64,000 bases of DNA from Brasenia schreberi (GCA_036023115.1 JAYKKT010000059.1:7094001-7158000), one strand, 5' to 3'. Positions 1-11,640 are shown, counted from the first letter of the stretch. Numbers and translations are program-made. Notes: a model not told the origin generated them from the sequence alone.

Positions 1-24
1 TCAAATACAATGGATAACTAATTT

Positions 25-1115
25 AAATTGATGATAGCGAGATCTATTAATGAAGCTATTCACCTATAGAGATGTCTTGTGGAATATTTTAGAATAAAAG
101 AAAAAACATTTACATGGTATTTATTGATTTATAAAAGCTTATGATAGGACATCAAAAGAGACTTTTTAGCAAACATTGGGAAAGAGAAATATCTCTTATA
201 AAAGATATATAAGATACTGCATAAATATGTGTGAGGACTCAGGAAGGAATGATAACTTTTTTGAAGTTAATATTAAATTACATGAAAGTTCAACTGTAAG
301 TCTATATTTATTTGTCTTGTTATTGATGAATTAACAAAGGATATTTAAGATGAAGTATATTTGTGTTTGTTGTTCATGGATGACATTGTGTTAATGGATG
401 AGTTTGAAAAAGATGCTGACTAGAAATTGGAACAATAAAAAATATTAGAAAATAAATGCTTTTGAATTAGTAGGACAAAGCTAGAAATGAAGATTGATGC
501 ACATAGCATCCCTTAAAAAGAAAGTTTAAAGTACCTATAGTCAAATTTTTAGAGCGATAGAAAACTTGATGGAGATGCCACACGTAATTAGTGTAGTTTG
601 GTTAAAATGGACATGTGTATTATATATTCTATGAGATGAAAAGGTACAATTAAATTTGAAAGATAAACATTATAAAGCAGCTGCTATGCTATTTGATGTT
701 TGTTACTAAGTAGTTAATCATTATTTGAAGTGGCAAAAAGAAACTATAGGAAAGACCTTATCTCTAATGAGTTATGGCTTACACATTGGGTGTGGTATCA
801 ATAAATGAGAAAATGAGAAAAAACCATTTAAGATGGTTTGAACATGTGAACAAGTGACTAAAAGAAAATTTTATAAAAGGTATAAAAAATCATAAGATAA
901 ATTTGTTAGAAAGACAGAAGAGTAGAGTACTACAAAGGTATTGAAAGGAAACAATAAGAAATGATCTATCTTGCATTGAGTTTATAGATGACACAATAAA
1001 AATGAAATTGCTAAATTAGGTGTGCAGTCACACTAGGAAAGACCATATCCCTAATGAGATTATCATTGACACATTGAGTGTGGTATCAATAAATGAGAAA
1101 ATGAAAAAAAACGAT
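25..1115 (+). mobile_element. decayed RTE-type LINE relic (reverse transcriptase region)
   Basis: Frameshifted and stop-filled + strand sequence that follows the reverse transcriptase of the RTE copies elsewhere in the window. Bases 40-150 match the RSTIEAIHL and DLEKAYD region, and 820-960 match the WFGHIERR and RPQKCWKET region. The HTRKDRIHNE segment occurs twice (about 745-825 and 1035-1105), so the relic is rearranged. No usable reading frame remains, and it is much older than the copies at 5.7 and 61 kb. The 5' part lies outside the window or is lost. Confidence 0.75.
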
Positions 1116-1600
1116 TTTCAACCAACCTGATGAACTTTGGAAATTGACCATTTGTAAACACAAGTACATTTTCAAACCTGTAAAATTGCTGTTTTAACTG
1201 CGGTTTCGTTGTGGTTTTTTCTCTCTCCTTGGCAACAATCAGTAAAATGGATGCCCCACCGACCATGCTCTTTTTGCTTAGTAAAATTCTCCTCTTTCTC
1301 TCTCTCATCACTTCTTCGATCTCTTAACATCACGATTCCCACAAAGCAGTTCTGCAGTATCCCACCTCACCGGGAATGCTCAAGATGATGGATGTCTCAG
1401 CAGCATGAAGGTAAATAACCACCTAATTAAAGAGATTGCTAAGAAATTTATTAACTGATAATTATTCTGTTTATTTCAACGTGAAAGCAACAAAGCAGTC
1501 GAATCCTACACAACTTTAAAGTAAGGCACAGCAGTGGTAGGGATTTGCTCGCTGGAGAAAATGAAAAAAGAGAGACCAGAACGTTCTTCTTTTTCTTGGT
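1116..1600. other. intergenic, no gene recognised
   Basis: AT-rich sequence with short polypurine and polypyrimidine runs (for example near 1290-1320). I see no conserved protein fragment; the short open frames here show no recognisable motif. Confidence 0.4.
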
Positions 1601-1602
1601 TA

Positions 1603-1712
1603 CGATAGGAGGCCGAAGCTAGCCTAACACACACAGGCATGCACCCTCCGGGAATCAAACTGACCACCTACGAGGGTGGCGCCAGTGAGCCCTAATAGTG
1701 AGCTACGACTCT
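1603..1712 (-). mobile_element. tRNA-derived SINE, family 1 copy a
   Basis: On the minus strand the sequence starts with a pol III A-box-like stretch (TAGCTCACTATTAGGG), has a B-box-like GTTTGATTCCC, and ends with a GGC-TTCGGCCTCC motif. The same order (A box, B box, GCATGCCTG-like, GCTTCNGCCTCC-like end) recurs at 38.1, 52.2 and 53.5 kb. This defines a short tRNA-headed SINE family. This copy is diverged. Confidence 0.55.
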
Positions 1713-2676
1713 GAGTGGAAAGTGGAGAACGTTCTACTTGTGGGCGTCAGAGGGCCCTACCGGTGAACTAAAGGCTCTGGATGCAAAGTGGAGAACTCTG
1801 TGGTTCGGCATCTCCGTTTCCTTCGGCGTACGAAACACTCAATTATTTTCTCCATCCTCTCTCTACTTTGTTTTATTTCATTTCGTTAAAATGTTGGTTT
1901 CTAAAAACTCGATAATGATCTCTGTGGTACCTGTAAATTACTTCGATTCCTCAAATTAGCAATTGATCTCATTTAATCGAAGGTACCTAACATAAATACG
2001 TTACGGTCGACCTCGTCCAATATTTTTGCTAGAAACGTAGAACTCAAAGACAATGACGCCCAGGTGTAAACACAAGCGACTCGTGGCAGACCAAGCGTGG
2101 TCCTAACTTTTATATGGAGGCCCTTGGTTTATGTATTAAAATTTATAGGAAAAGATGATACAACAATTTCACTAAACTAATAAATGTGTATGATGTGTTC
2201 CCGTTTCAGACCTACTATCAAAAGGAAATCCCACGCTAACATGCACACACATTTGTGTGTGTAAATACTTCGTACAGTGGGAAGAGAATGTACGAAATAA
2301 CTAGGTTGTGCAATCTTCTTCAGCTTTGAATGGTAGCTGATCATCAACCGGATTTAAAACCTTATCTTCAGTACAAATTACGCTGCAGATCCACCACACA
2401 AATCAAAGAGTCCACGACAATGCTTAAGTAGATGTGGCTGAGGTCGCAGCACGTCGTCGTTAGAATATCTTCAAAGAGAAAGGTACAAACAGCTTTACGC
2501 GTTCTATGTAATGTTTCTTGGCACATTCTCGCAAATCAATTATTCATAATTGCTGCAGAGATTCGAATGTCTCCATCGATCGTACACTCTGGGCTAGCTT
2601 TAAAAGAAGAGTTTGCAAAAAGGTTGATGGGTGTTGTATAACTTATTGCTTCGCCCATATTCACAATTTAGTTCTG
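1713..2676. other. region upstream of the MYB pseudogene, nothing recognised
   Basis: No protein family recognised. Contains small open frames without known motifs. It would include the promoter of the MYB locus, but I cannot point to a clear TATA element. Confidence 0.35.
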
Positions 2677-4659
2677 ATGGCTCCACCATCGTGCAGTTCA
2701 GGCATTCGAAGGGGCGCATGGAGCAAAGAGGAGGACGTTTCGCTTCAAAGATGCGTTGAGAAATACGGCGAAAGAAACTGACATCTAGTTCCTTCCAGAT
2801 CAGGCACAGTCAAATACTTCTCCTCCTGCTACTGTCTCTTTTTTCCTTTTTCTTGGCTATAAGACGGTAATGGTGGCATCAAATTTATGAACCGGTTGCA
2901 CTGAACTTGTGAATTTACTTGGGGCATGCCTTTACGCGTTCCTTTTTAGAGATTGTGAACTTTTTCATGATTTATCAGAAACAATGATTAATACATACGA
3001 AAAACACGATCCACTAGGAAAGCAAATCAGAAATAAGTGCATATGTAATGACTGAATCAGGAGGTATCAGACTTATCGTTTTGGTCATCATAAGAAGCAG
3101 AGACGGCTCATCACCATGTGATTGTTCTCTTGTGGCCTTCCAACAGATGGTATTCGTATTTAAGTATGCAAAAAGGTTAAATTCATGATTAGGAAAGGTT
3201 AAATTTGAAAATTCTCTGCATATTGCATTAATACTAGATTAAAATTTTAATTTGTGGGCCAGATTAGGAAAAGCTAAATTCATGATGAAGCTAACACGAA
3301 TAGCAATTGAAATGAAAGAGATACGTTGTGGTTCAGACATTCAGAGAGCCGGACAGATGAAGCTCCATTGAGAAGGTGTTTCAATCAAGACCTCCAGTAC
3401 AGCCGGCCCTGCTCTTTTCCCAGGTTTAGTTTTGTTTTTTTATACTCAGTCAGTGGTGAGAGAGAGAGAGAGAGGCACAGTCCTTGTGCCTTCTCTCTGG
3501 AAAAAAAAATCAAGGGCATGGACTATCAATCATCAGTATGGAGCGTGCAGGTGGAGGTGTTAAAGTGAGTACTTTGACCCCATCTCAAGAAAATTATCTT
3601 CTCTCACAAAAATGATGAATAAAGAATGTTGGTGTATCTGGATATTTTGTTCATGTGACAGTCTTTTTTTTTTTGTGAGAATCCACGAGTACGGGGAAGC
3701 CCACAAACACCCTGACTGATCGGTTAGAGCCAGATCTGGGAACGGGGTTACAGCTCTCCCAAGCTTTGGTGTTCATGTCAAAGATTCATGTATTCTTTTT
3801 ATGATTAAACCAAATTGAATAAATATTTATGGTGGTCATTTTGTTAGGTTAGAAGGGAATAAAGATAGAAATTACCTTTTTTTTCCGTGCAGTTCTTCGC
3901 AGATGTCGCAAGAGTTGCAGATTGAGATGGCTCAACTAACTTAGCCCTAACATAAAACGCGGTCACTTTTCACAAGATGAAGTGGACCTCATGATCAGGA
4001 TGCATAAACTTCTGGGAAACAGGTCACATCACCAAGTCCTATGCAGCTCTTTATGGTTCCTTAAACCATATAATATCCTCCACAATGAATCGTTTTCCAT
4101 ATTATTAGGATCAGCTACAGTTACTTTCTGCTTGAGCTAAGTCTCATGTTGTATTAGTGTCTAACTTGAGAAAACAAGATCATATTTTATTGTTTCTGCT
4201 TACTAGGGAGGTCTTCTCCTAAAAACCCATAATTTATTAAAATAATATATTAAAGAACAGTAGCAGGTGTATTGTTTCGGTTACTTGAGAGGTCTTTCTC
4301 AAAAACGACAGTTCATCAAAATATTATATTGAACGAGTCCTAGCATGTATTTGGTTTAGCAGTTTTTCCTATGTTACCGAACTCTCGATTCTCTTTCTTT
4401 TGAAAAGGGTAATCTGATCATGACAGACGGTCTTAAATTTTTTGACAGGTGGTCGTTGATCGCAGGAAGATTACCGGGAAGAACAGCCACCGACGTAAAA
4501 AAAATTTGGCTCTTCCAGGATCAAGCTCAGGAGAATTCATGGTTACATGAGATGCTAAACCTGGTCAGTGATGGTGAGGATTTCATCTCCATTGACAAGC
4601 CAGATTTTGACTGGGGAGACTTGGATGATGGTTTCACAGCTTTGGGTTTCATTCGATAA
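2677..4659 (+). pseudogene. R2R3-MYB transcription factor pseudogene, bHLH-interacting type
   Basis: Three-exon R2R3-MYB structure. Exon 1 (2677 to about 2802) encodes the start of R2 (RRGAWSKEEDVSLQRCVEKYGE). Exon 2 (3893-4022) is exactly 130 bp, the usual size of the second R2R3-MYB exon, and is bounded by AG and GT. Exon 3 (4449-4659) finishes R3 with RWSLIAGRLPGRTATDVKK and a short acidic tail. Across exons 2 and 3 the R3 repeat reads [20 protein letters not shown], which fits the [DE]Lx2[RK]x3Lx6Lx3R bHLH-partner motif of flavonoid-type MYBs. Two nonsense changes break it: TGA at 2779-2781 where a core Trp of R2 is expected, and TAA at 3937-3939 where the Tyr of RWLNYL is expected. The exon 1 donor reads GC rather than GT, and the C-terminal part is short. 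Intron 1 holds a SINE. By family knowledge such MYBs control anthocyanin or proanthocyanidin genes; subgroup is inferred only. Confidence 0.8.
3664..3769 (-). mobile_element. short SINE with poly(A) tail in MYB intron 1
   Basis: About 106 bp, read on the minus strand, ending in a run of A (the T run at 3664-3674). It is flanked by the direct repeat TGTTCATGT (3648-3656 and 3770-3778), a typical retroposition target-site duplication. It differs in sequence from the tRNA-headed SINE family found elsewhere in the window. I do not recognise a clear pol III box, so SINE is the best but not the only reading. Confidence 0.55.
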
Positions 4660-5189
4660 TGGGTGCTGCAGCATTATAGACAGTACCATCTGCAATGATA
4701 GACATTTAATTTCCTTCAGTAAATTTCTCTCTTTGGTGGGTAGTCTATCTAAAATAAATTGCCTCTAAAAAGATAAAAGTACTTTGGTAATGCTGCATTT
4801 GCTAGTAAGCCCAGTCTATTCATGTCTCTTCAGCTTGCCTCAAGGTATATTTGGGATGAGGTAATTGATGGCAGATTATTTCCAAAATTAGTTGGGCCAA
4901 AAGTCATCAACATCCATGAAATGACATGATTGAATGGCTTAATGTCATAAGAAAGCTGAATCCCAATGACTATTTGGCTGCCAACCCAAAGCGGAAAGAA
5001 CGCGTTCACGGAAGGACCAACTCAGACGGCCATGGAAGTCTGAACAGGGTCACGAATGCAAGAGCCTCCATCGCCCTTGTGGTAGGTGAAAAGATATAAC
5101 ACGCTCATCTGATTCAAGCCACTCTTTTAACGCTTTTAACATTGGAAGGTACAACTATCATGAGAATGTGACATATATGTCTTTGTTTG

Positions 5190-5535
5190 TGTCCAGCTGG
5201 ACCAAGGAAATCCAACTGATAACTACGGTTTGTTTGTCCGGTGTCCAGCTGGACCAAAAAGATCCAATAGATAACTATGGTTTCTTTGTTCGGTTGATGC
5301 CTTTTGACATTAATGTATTGACACACCATTTTTACTGTCTAAATACTCTCTTTTTTATATCAAAATTAGTCTGCATTATTTTCTTTTTTCTTTCCTACCC
5401 AATTCGAGGAAGGATCTCTGTGACCCATTTTTACTGTCCACACACTCTTTTTTTTAATATCAAACTTACTCATTATTTCTTTTTTTCTACTCAATTCCAA
5501 CAAGGATCTCTCTTTTGTTGGATCTCTTGACTCGA
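5190..5535. repeat. two adjacent imperfect tandem duplications
   Basis: A unit of about 50 bp beginning TGTCCAGCTGGACCAA occurs at about 5192 and 5242. Immediately after, a unit of about 110 bp beginning CCATTTTTACTGTC occurs at about 5325 and 5428. The open frame across this stretch is repeat-derived and shows no known protein motif. Confidence 0.7.
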
Positions 5536-5682
5536 GTGACTAATATTTTATTCATTTTTACCGTTATTATCGTTTTAACAACTGGACAACACACTCTTAT
5601 AAATCTAGCTAAAGAAAAAAAGAATCATAAAAAATTAAATTAATAACAAAAGAAGAAGAAAATCGAGAAATATAAGAATATA

Positions 5683-5697
5683 TTTTAAGAACATTAT
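5683..5697 (+). repeat. left target-site duplication of the RTE element
   Basis: TTTTAAGAACATTAT here is repeated exactly at 10982-10996, on either side of the RTE element. It marks both boundaries of a single insertion. Confidence 0.85.
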
Positions 5698-5854
5698 ACA
5701 AACAACAACAACAATAACTAAGCCTTTTCTCATACTAGACGACGTCGGCTACATGGATTCTTTGTTTCCACAGATCCCTATCGTGTGCCATGTTAGCAGT
5801 TAGCTCATAATAAGCTAGATCATTCTTTATTGTTTCTTTCCAACACTTTTGTGG

Positions 5855-6322
5855 TCATCCTCTACCTCTTTTAATACTTTCCAAATTTAGTTTTTCTAAC
5901 CTTCTTATAGGTTCTTCTTTTGATCTTCTTTCTATATGTCCAAACCATCTTAAACTATATTCTCTCATTTTATCCTCTATTGGTGTCACTCCTAATTTGT
6001 TTCTAATAACCTCATTATGTATACGGTCTTTTCTTGTATGACCATTCATCCATTTCAACATCTTCATTTCTATGACAGACATATTTTGTACATGTTGATG
6101 ATTAACTGCCAACACTCAGAACCATAAAACATGGCAGCCTAATTGTTGCTCCATAATATTTACCTTTAATTTTAATGGTATCTTCTTATCACAAAGAATA
6201 CCTGATTCTCCTCTCCATTTTAACCAACCAGCGTTAATTCTATGCGTAACATCTCCATCAATTCTTCCATCACTTTGACAAAGTGACCCTAGGTATTTAA
6301 AACATTCCTTTTGGGGATACAA
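5855..6322 (-). pseudogene. RTE reverse transcriptase C-terminal region
   Basis: Two minus-strand frames encode the C-terminal third of the RTE polyprotein: SDGRIDGDVTHRINAGWLKW, then WMNGHTRKDRIHNEVIRNKL and LRWFGHIERRSKEEPIRRL. The intact-frame equivalent is at 61084-61686. A frameshift near 6116 and the loss of residues around LNVNHQHVQ separate the two parts. Confidence 0.8.
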
Positions 6323-6865
6323 TGTGTGCCAATTTTAATTTCTATGTCCTCTGAGGTAACCAAATGATCAAACTTACATTCCATATATTCTGTCTTTATT
6401 CTACTAAGTTGAAGGCCTTTTTTTTCTAATGTTTCTCTCCATAGTTCCAATTTTCTATTAACTTTTTCCTTAGACTCCTCCACTAATACAATGTCATCTA
6501 CAAATAACATACACCAAGGTACTTCATCTTGAATATGTTTTGTTAACTCATCCATCACCATTATAAATAAGTATAGACTTAAAGTTTATCCTTGATGTAA
6601 CCCAATATTAACTTCAAAGAAGTCTATCGTTCCTTCCTGAGTCCTCACATGTTTTTGCACCATCATACATGTCTCTTATAAGGTTAATATATATCAATGA
6701 GATGCCTCTTTTTTCCAAAGTTCTCCAAAGAACCTCCCTTGGTACCTTATCATAAGCTTTTTCTAGATCAAAAAATATCATGTGAAGGTCTTTCTTTTTT
6801 GCTCTAAAATGTCCCATAAGACGTCTCAAAAGGTGAATTGCTTCAATAGTAGATCTGCCTCGCAT
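6289..6865 (-). pseudogene. RTE reverse transcriptase catalytic core, broken
   Basis: Minus-strand frames carry [29 protein letters not shown] and, after a break, the active-site box reading FVDDIVL. The last is the RT motif usually written FADD or YADD, here with Val. The frame is lost between the two halves near 6600. Confidence 0.8.
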
Positions 6866-7430
6866 GAATCCAAATTGGTTCTCTGTTGTACTTGATATTT
6901 GTCCTAACCTAAATTCGATAATTCTTTCTCATAATTTCATAGTATGGCTCATTAACTTGATACCTCGATAATTCGCATAATTTTGAATCTCTCCCTTGTT
7001 CTTATATATGGGTATAAGTGTACTTGTTCTCCATTCCTCGGGCATCTTTTGGTTTTTTCATATTTCATTAAATAGTCTTGTGAGCCAAGTGATTCCTATT
7101 TCTCCTAGTATTTTCCAAACTTCTATAGGAATATTATCTGGTCCTACCGATTTACCACCCTTCATATGTTTAAGAGCCTCTTTGACTTCATTCTTTTGAA
7201 TACGTCTATAGAAATTGTGGTTTATATACTTTTCTTATTTGGCTAACTCTCCTAAACTAATACTAACATCTTTATTTTCATTAAAAAGATTATAAAAATA
7301 GTTTTTCCATCTATTTCTTATATCATCATTTGCCACTAAAATTTTTTCATCCTCGTCTTTGATGCATCTAACATAATTAAGATCTTTAGTTTTCTTATCT
7401 CTAGCCCTATCTATCCTAAAAATTTCTTTT

Positions 7431-7715
7431 TCACCCTCTTTTGAGTTGAGTTTTTTTATATAAGTCCTCCCAAATTTTAGCTTTTGCTTTACTCACGGCC
7501 TTTTTCGCTTCCTTCTTTGCTTTCTTATAAGCCTCTAAAGTTTCACTAGTTTTTTTAGCATAATGTAATTTGTAACATGCCCTCTTTGCCTTGATTTTAT
7601 TTTGTACTACTTCACTCCACCACCAAACTTCCTTTTGTGCTGGTACACCTCCCTTAGATACCCCTAACACATCTTTCGCAACTTTTCTAATATGTATAGC
7701 CATATTGTTCCACAT
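7431..7715 (-). pseudogene. RTE EN-RT linker segment, copy 1 of the duplication
   Basis: A 94-residue open segment, Lys-rich, located between endonuclease and RT. It differs at only two residues from the copy at 9439-9723 (T/I and V/M), and corresponds to the middle of the frame at 62501-63223. Confidence 0.75.
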
Positions 7716-8012
7716 ATCACAGAGTGTGCCAACATAATTCCAAACATCTCCTTGCAGGGCTTTCTGTTTAAATATATCTTCTTTCTCGCTTTTGAGGTTC
7801 CACCATTTAGTCTAAATAGCTCGATGCACTCTTTTCTTCTTTGTCTATTTTTTTATTTGTAAATCCATAACTAAAAGTCGATGTTGGGTGGTTAAGCTTT
7901 CTCCTAGAATTACCTTGCAATCTTTACAACACGCTCTATCTTTTTTTCTACAAATAAAGTAATCAATTTGTGTTTGTGATAAGCCACTCTTATAAGTAAT
8001 TAAATATTCATC

Positions 8013-8531
8013 TCATTTTTTGAAGATTGTATTGATTATAAAGAGATCAAATGCCATAGTAAAATTTAAAATGTCCTTACCTTCCTCATTTATATCCCCA
8101 AAACCAAAGTTTCCATGGATACCTTGATATCCTAATGCCTCTTTACCGACATGTCCATTTAAGTCTCCTCCTAAACAAATCATCTCTCTTTGTGGAATCT
8201 TTTGAATCACCTTATCTAACTCTTTCCAAAAAGTTGTCTTTATGCTATCTTCTTGTCCTACTTGGGATGTGTAAGTACAAACTATATTCAAAATCTCTAC
8301 TCCTAAAACTAATTTCAACGTCATGATTCGGTCACCATATCGTTGTATGTCTACTACACTATCCTTTAAATCTTTATTTATGATAATACCAACTCCGTTT
8401 CGAGCCTTTTCTTTACCTAAGTACCATAATTTAAAACCTGTATCCTCTATCTCCTTTGCTTTTTCTCCAACCCACTTTGTCTCTTTTAAACATAGAGTAT
8501 GAATCTTTCTCCGAATCATAGTATCTACCAT
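8013..8531 (-). pseudogene. RTE endonuclease domain, copy 1 of the duplication
   Basis: A 172-residue minus-strand frame with the EEP-type endonuclease motifs LCLKETKWVGEKA, NGVGIIINKDLKDSV and ICLGGDLNGHVG, then GFGDINEEG. In plant annotations this domain is often mislabelled craniofacial development protein 2-like. The extreme N terminus is missing because the duplication junction falls at about 8535. The usual Q of LQETKW is K here. Confidence 0.8.
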
Positions 8532-8702
8532 CTCTATTAAATATGTTTTGTTAACTCATCCATCACTATTATAAATAAGTATGGACTTAAAGTTGATCTT
8601 GATGTAACCCAGTATTAACTTCAAAGAAGTCTGTCGTTCCTTCTTGAGTCCGCACACATGTTTTTGCACCATCATACATGTCTCTTATAAGGTTAATATA
8701 TG

Positions 8703-8960
8703 TCAATATGATACCTTTTTTTCCAAAGTTCTCCAAAGAACCTCCCTCGGTACCTTATCATAAGCTTTTTCTAGATCAATAAATATCATGTGAAGGTCTT
8801 TCTTTTTTGCTCTAAAATGTTTCATAAGACATCTCAAAAGGTGAATTGCTTCAATAGTAGATCTGCCTCGTATGAATCCAAATTGGTTCTCTATTATACT
8901 TGATACCTGCCTTAACCTATGTTCGATAATTCTTTTCCATAATTTCATAGTATGGCTCAC
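8703..8960 (-). pseudogene. RTE reverse transcriptase N-terminal half, copy 2 of the duplication
   Basis: Minus-strand frame with [31 protein letters not shown] and [16 protein letters not shown], equal to the 6614-6865 region shifted by 2008 bp. It is cut off at about 8541, where the duplicated unit ends against the endonuclease of copy 1. Confidence 0.8.
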
Positions 8961-9438
8961 TAACTTGATACCTCGATAATTCGCACAATTTTAAATGTCT
9001 CCCTTGTTCTTATATATGGGTATAAGTGTACTTGCTCTCCATTCCTTGGGCATCTTTTGGTTTTTTCATATTTCATTAAATAGTCTTGTGAGCCAAGTGA
9101 TTCCTATTTCTCCTAGTATTTTCCAAACTTCTATAGGAATATTATTTGGTCCTACCGATTTACCACCCTTTATATGTTTAAGAGCCTCTTTGACTTCATT
9201 CTTTTGAATAGGTTGGTAGAAATTGTGGTTTATATACTTTTCTGATTTTGCTAACTCTCCTAAGCTAATACTAACATCTTTATTTTCATTAAAAAGATTA
9301 TAAAAATAGTTTTTTCATCTATTTCTTATATCATCATTTGCCACTAAAATTTTTTCATCCTCGTCTTTGATGCATCTAACATAATTAAGATCTTTAGTTT
9401 TCTTATCTCTAGCCCTATCTATCCTAAAAATTTCTTTT

Positions 9439-9723
9439 TCACCCTCTTTTGAGTTGAGTTTTTTTATATAAGTCCTCCCAAATTTTAGCTTTTGCTTTAC
9501 TCATGGCCTTTTTCGCTTCCTTCTTTGCTTTCTTATAAGCCTCTAAAATTTCACTAGTTTTTTTAGCATAATGTAATTTGTAACATGCCCTCTTTGCCTT
9601 GATTTTATTTTGTACTACTTCACTCCACCACCAAACTTCTTTTTGTGCTGGTACACCTCCCTTAGATACCCCTAACACATCTTTCGCAACTTTTCTAATA
9701 TGTATAGCCATATTGTTCCACAT
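9439..9723 (-). pseudogene. RTE EN-RT linker segment, copy 2 of the duplication
   Basis: Partner of 7431-7715, almost identical. The upstream minus-strand sequence carries the same TAG stops (in IKK*TKK and HRAI*TKW) as copy 1, where the 63-kb element has Trp and Arg codons. Confidence 0.75.
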
Positions 9724-10020
9724 ATCACAGAGTGTGCCAACATAATTCCAAACATCTCCTTGCAGGGCTTTCTGTTTAAATATATCTTCTTTCTCGCTTT
9801 TGAGGTTCCACCATTTAGTCTAAATAGCTCGATGCACTCTTTTCTTCTTTGTCTATTTTTTTATTTGTAAATCCATAACTAAAAGTCGATGTTGGGTGGT
9901 TAAGCTTTCTCCTAGAATTACCTTGCAATCTTTACAACACGCTCTATCTTTTTTTCTACAAATAAAGTAATCAATTTGTGTTTGTGATAAGCCACTCTTA
10001 TAAGTAATTAAATATTCATC

Positions 10021-10762
10021 TCATTTTTTGAAGATTGTATTGATTATAAAGAGATCAAATGCCATACAAAAATTTAAAATCTCCCTACCTTCCTCATTTA
10101 TATCCCCAAAACCAAAGTTTCCATGAATCCCTTGATATCCTAATGCCTCTTTACTGACATGTCCATTTAAGTCTCCTCCTAAACAAATCATCTCCCTTTG
10201 TGAAATCTTTTGAATCACCTTATCTAACTCTTCCCAAAAAACTGTCTTTATACTATCTTCTAGTCTTACTTGGGGTGCGTGAGCACAAACTATATTCAAA
10301 ACCTCTGCTCCTAACACTAATTTCAACATCATGATTCGATCACCATATTGTTGTATGTCTACTACACTATCCTTTAAATATTTATTTATGCTAATACCAA
10401 CTCCGTTTCGAGCCTTTTCTTTACCAGAGTACCATAATTTAAAACCTGTATCCTCTCTCCTTTGCTTTTTCTCCAACCCATTTTGTCTCTTATAAACATA
10501 GAATATGAATCTTTCTCCGAATCATAGTATCTACCATCTCTATTAGCTTACCGGATAATGTTCCGATATTCCAAGAACCAATACGAATCTTATTATCTAG
10601 GACTAGCTTCCTTACCCCCCGCATCCATCCATAATCAAAATGCGGTGACCCTCTCTGAAAATTTTTCACTACATTCGGGCGGCAATGTAGCAGGACTAAC
10701 TTCTTTACCCACACCCGTTCATGTTGTGAGAACCCTCTCTGCAATTGATTCACTACATTCAA
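10021..10762 (-). pseudogene. RTE endonuclease with N terminus, copy 2
   Basis: Two overlapping minus-strand frames. The N-terminal one has IRIGSWNIGTLSGKL and MVDTMIRRKIHILCL, the start of an EEP endonuclease with the metal-binding Asn of the SWNIGTL box. The second carries GFKLWYSGKEKARNGVG and ICLGGDLNGHV. A frameshift near 10480 splits them. This part diverges more from copy 1 than the linker does. Confidence 0.8.
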
Positions 10763-10981
10763 ACGAAAATGTAGTGGCCCTTGCTTACTTATTATTGCAT
10801 TCGGGCTCTATAGCATGTCGCTAGGCAAGGACGCCCCAAAGCAATGCTCATAATTTTTGTAATCCATGTTATAAAAATCCGACGAAGTTTTACGCTGGAT
10901 GTTGGAAGCCTAACACAACCCTCCTCCTTTATCCGGGCTTGGGACCGGCAATGCAAGGGTGATCCCTTACATGAGCGGAGT
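10640..10981 (-). promoter_or_regulatory. RTE 5' leader with repeated hairpins
   Basis: The minus-strand leader begins CTCCGCTCATGTAAGGGATC, contains a GTAAGGG/CCCTTGC stem and a CCGG/CCGG stem, then two tandem units with the inverted repeat CACTACATT/AATGTAGTG or variants of it. The same leader is present on the + strand at 63498-63840. It probably holds the internal promoter; this is inference. Confidence 0.55.
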
Positions 10982-10996
10982 TTTTAAGAACATTAT
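10982..10996 (+). repeat. right target-site duplication of the RTE element
   Basis: TTTTAAGAACATTAT, identical to 5683-5697. Confidence 0.85.
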
Positions 10997-11640
10997 GCGA
11001 AACAAAAAGAGACATGACTAAGAAAAAATGTTTTTTCTTCTTCTTCTTATTTTTTCGGATTCAAAGCACTATAAAATAGTGGATGGTTCAATATCACATG
11101 TTGGATCAAGCTTCAAGTCATAGATCGCTAGAGAAATAAATGGTGTGAAATAATGGATGATAAGATAAGAACCTATAGAGAGAGAAAGAGAGAGTTGAAG
11201 ATGGTCAGGATCATCGAGGTAATTTTTAAATTTTAACAGGAGCAAAATTGAAATCATGATAAAAAGGATTGTGTGAATAATAAAAAAGATGTACGTGTGT
11301 CAATTGTGTTAATAAGAGCTACCTTAAGTGGCATGAGTGCATGCCTTTTAATAGCATGGTTAAATGAACAAATGGTATTAACAATGAGAACTTGTTATGT
11401 GGCCTCTCGTATCAATGGTAACTGCATATATATACATAGATTCCGAACAAAATTTAAGAAATTTGAACTCCTTATAATGATTTTTCGGATTTTCATTGAA
11501 AAATGATTCCATGCAAGGCAGTTATCCTCCCCTACCCATTAATAGGTCCACCACTAAGATGTAGACATCGATGATAATTATGTTGTCGGCTTTTCAGACT
11601 GTACTAAGTTGTGGATGAAGTTTCATTAATTTGGATCCAT
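10997..11640. other. intergenic, nothing recognised
   Basis: AT-rich sequence with a (GA)n stretch near 11178-11193 and no recognisable protein or RNA gene. Confidence 0.35.

Larger units (their letters stand above)
5698..10981 (-). mobile_element. full-length RTE-clade LINE with internal 2-kb tandem duplication
   Basis: Minus-strand non-LTR retrotransposon. Its 5' end is at 10981 (structured leader), followed by the apurinic-like endonuclease, a linker, reverse transcriptase and a 3' end in short TTG repeats (CAA repeats near 5702-5720) rather than poly(A). A repeated 3' tail and this EN-RT order fit the RTE clade. The whole unit is flanked by TTTTAAGAACATTAT on both sides. Bases about 6530-8535 and 8541-10545 are two copies of the same segment with a constant offset of 2008 bp. 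They share derived stop codons (minus-strand TAG at about 7812 and 9820), so this is a tandem duplication within one insertion rather than two insertions. Several stops and frameshifts make it non-autonomous. Confidence 0.85.

Noticed and set aside
8013..8531. Host gene for a craniofacial-development-like or exonuclease protein
   Set aside because: The frame is the EEP endonuclease of an RTE retrotransposon; it lies next to the RT of the same element and recurs in other copies.
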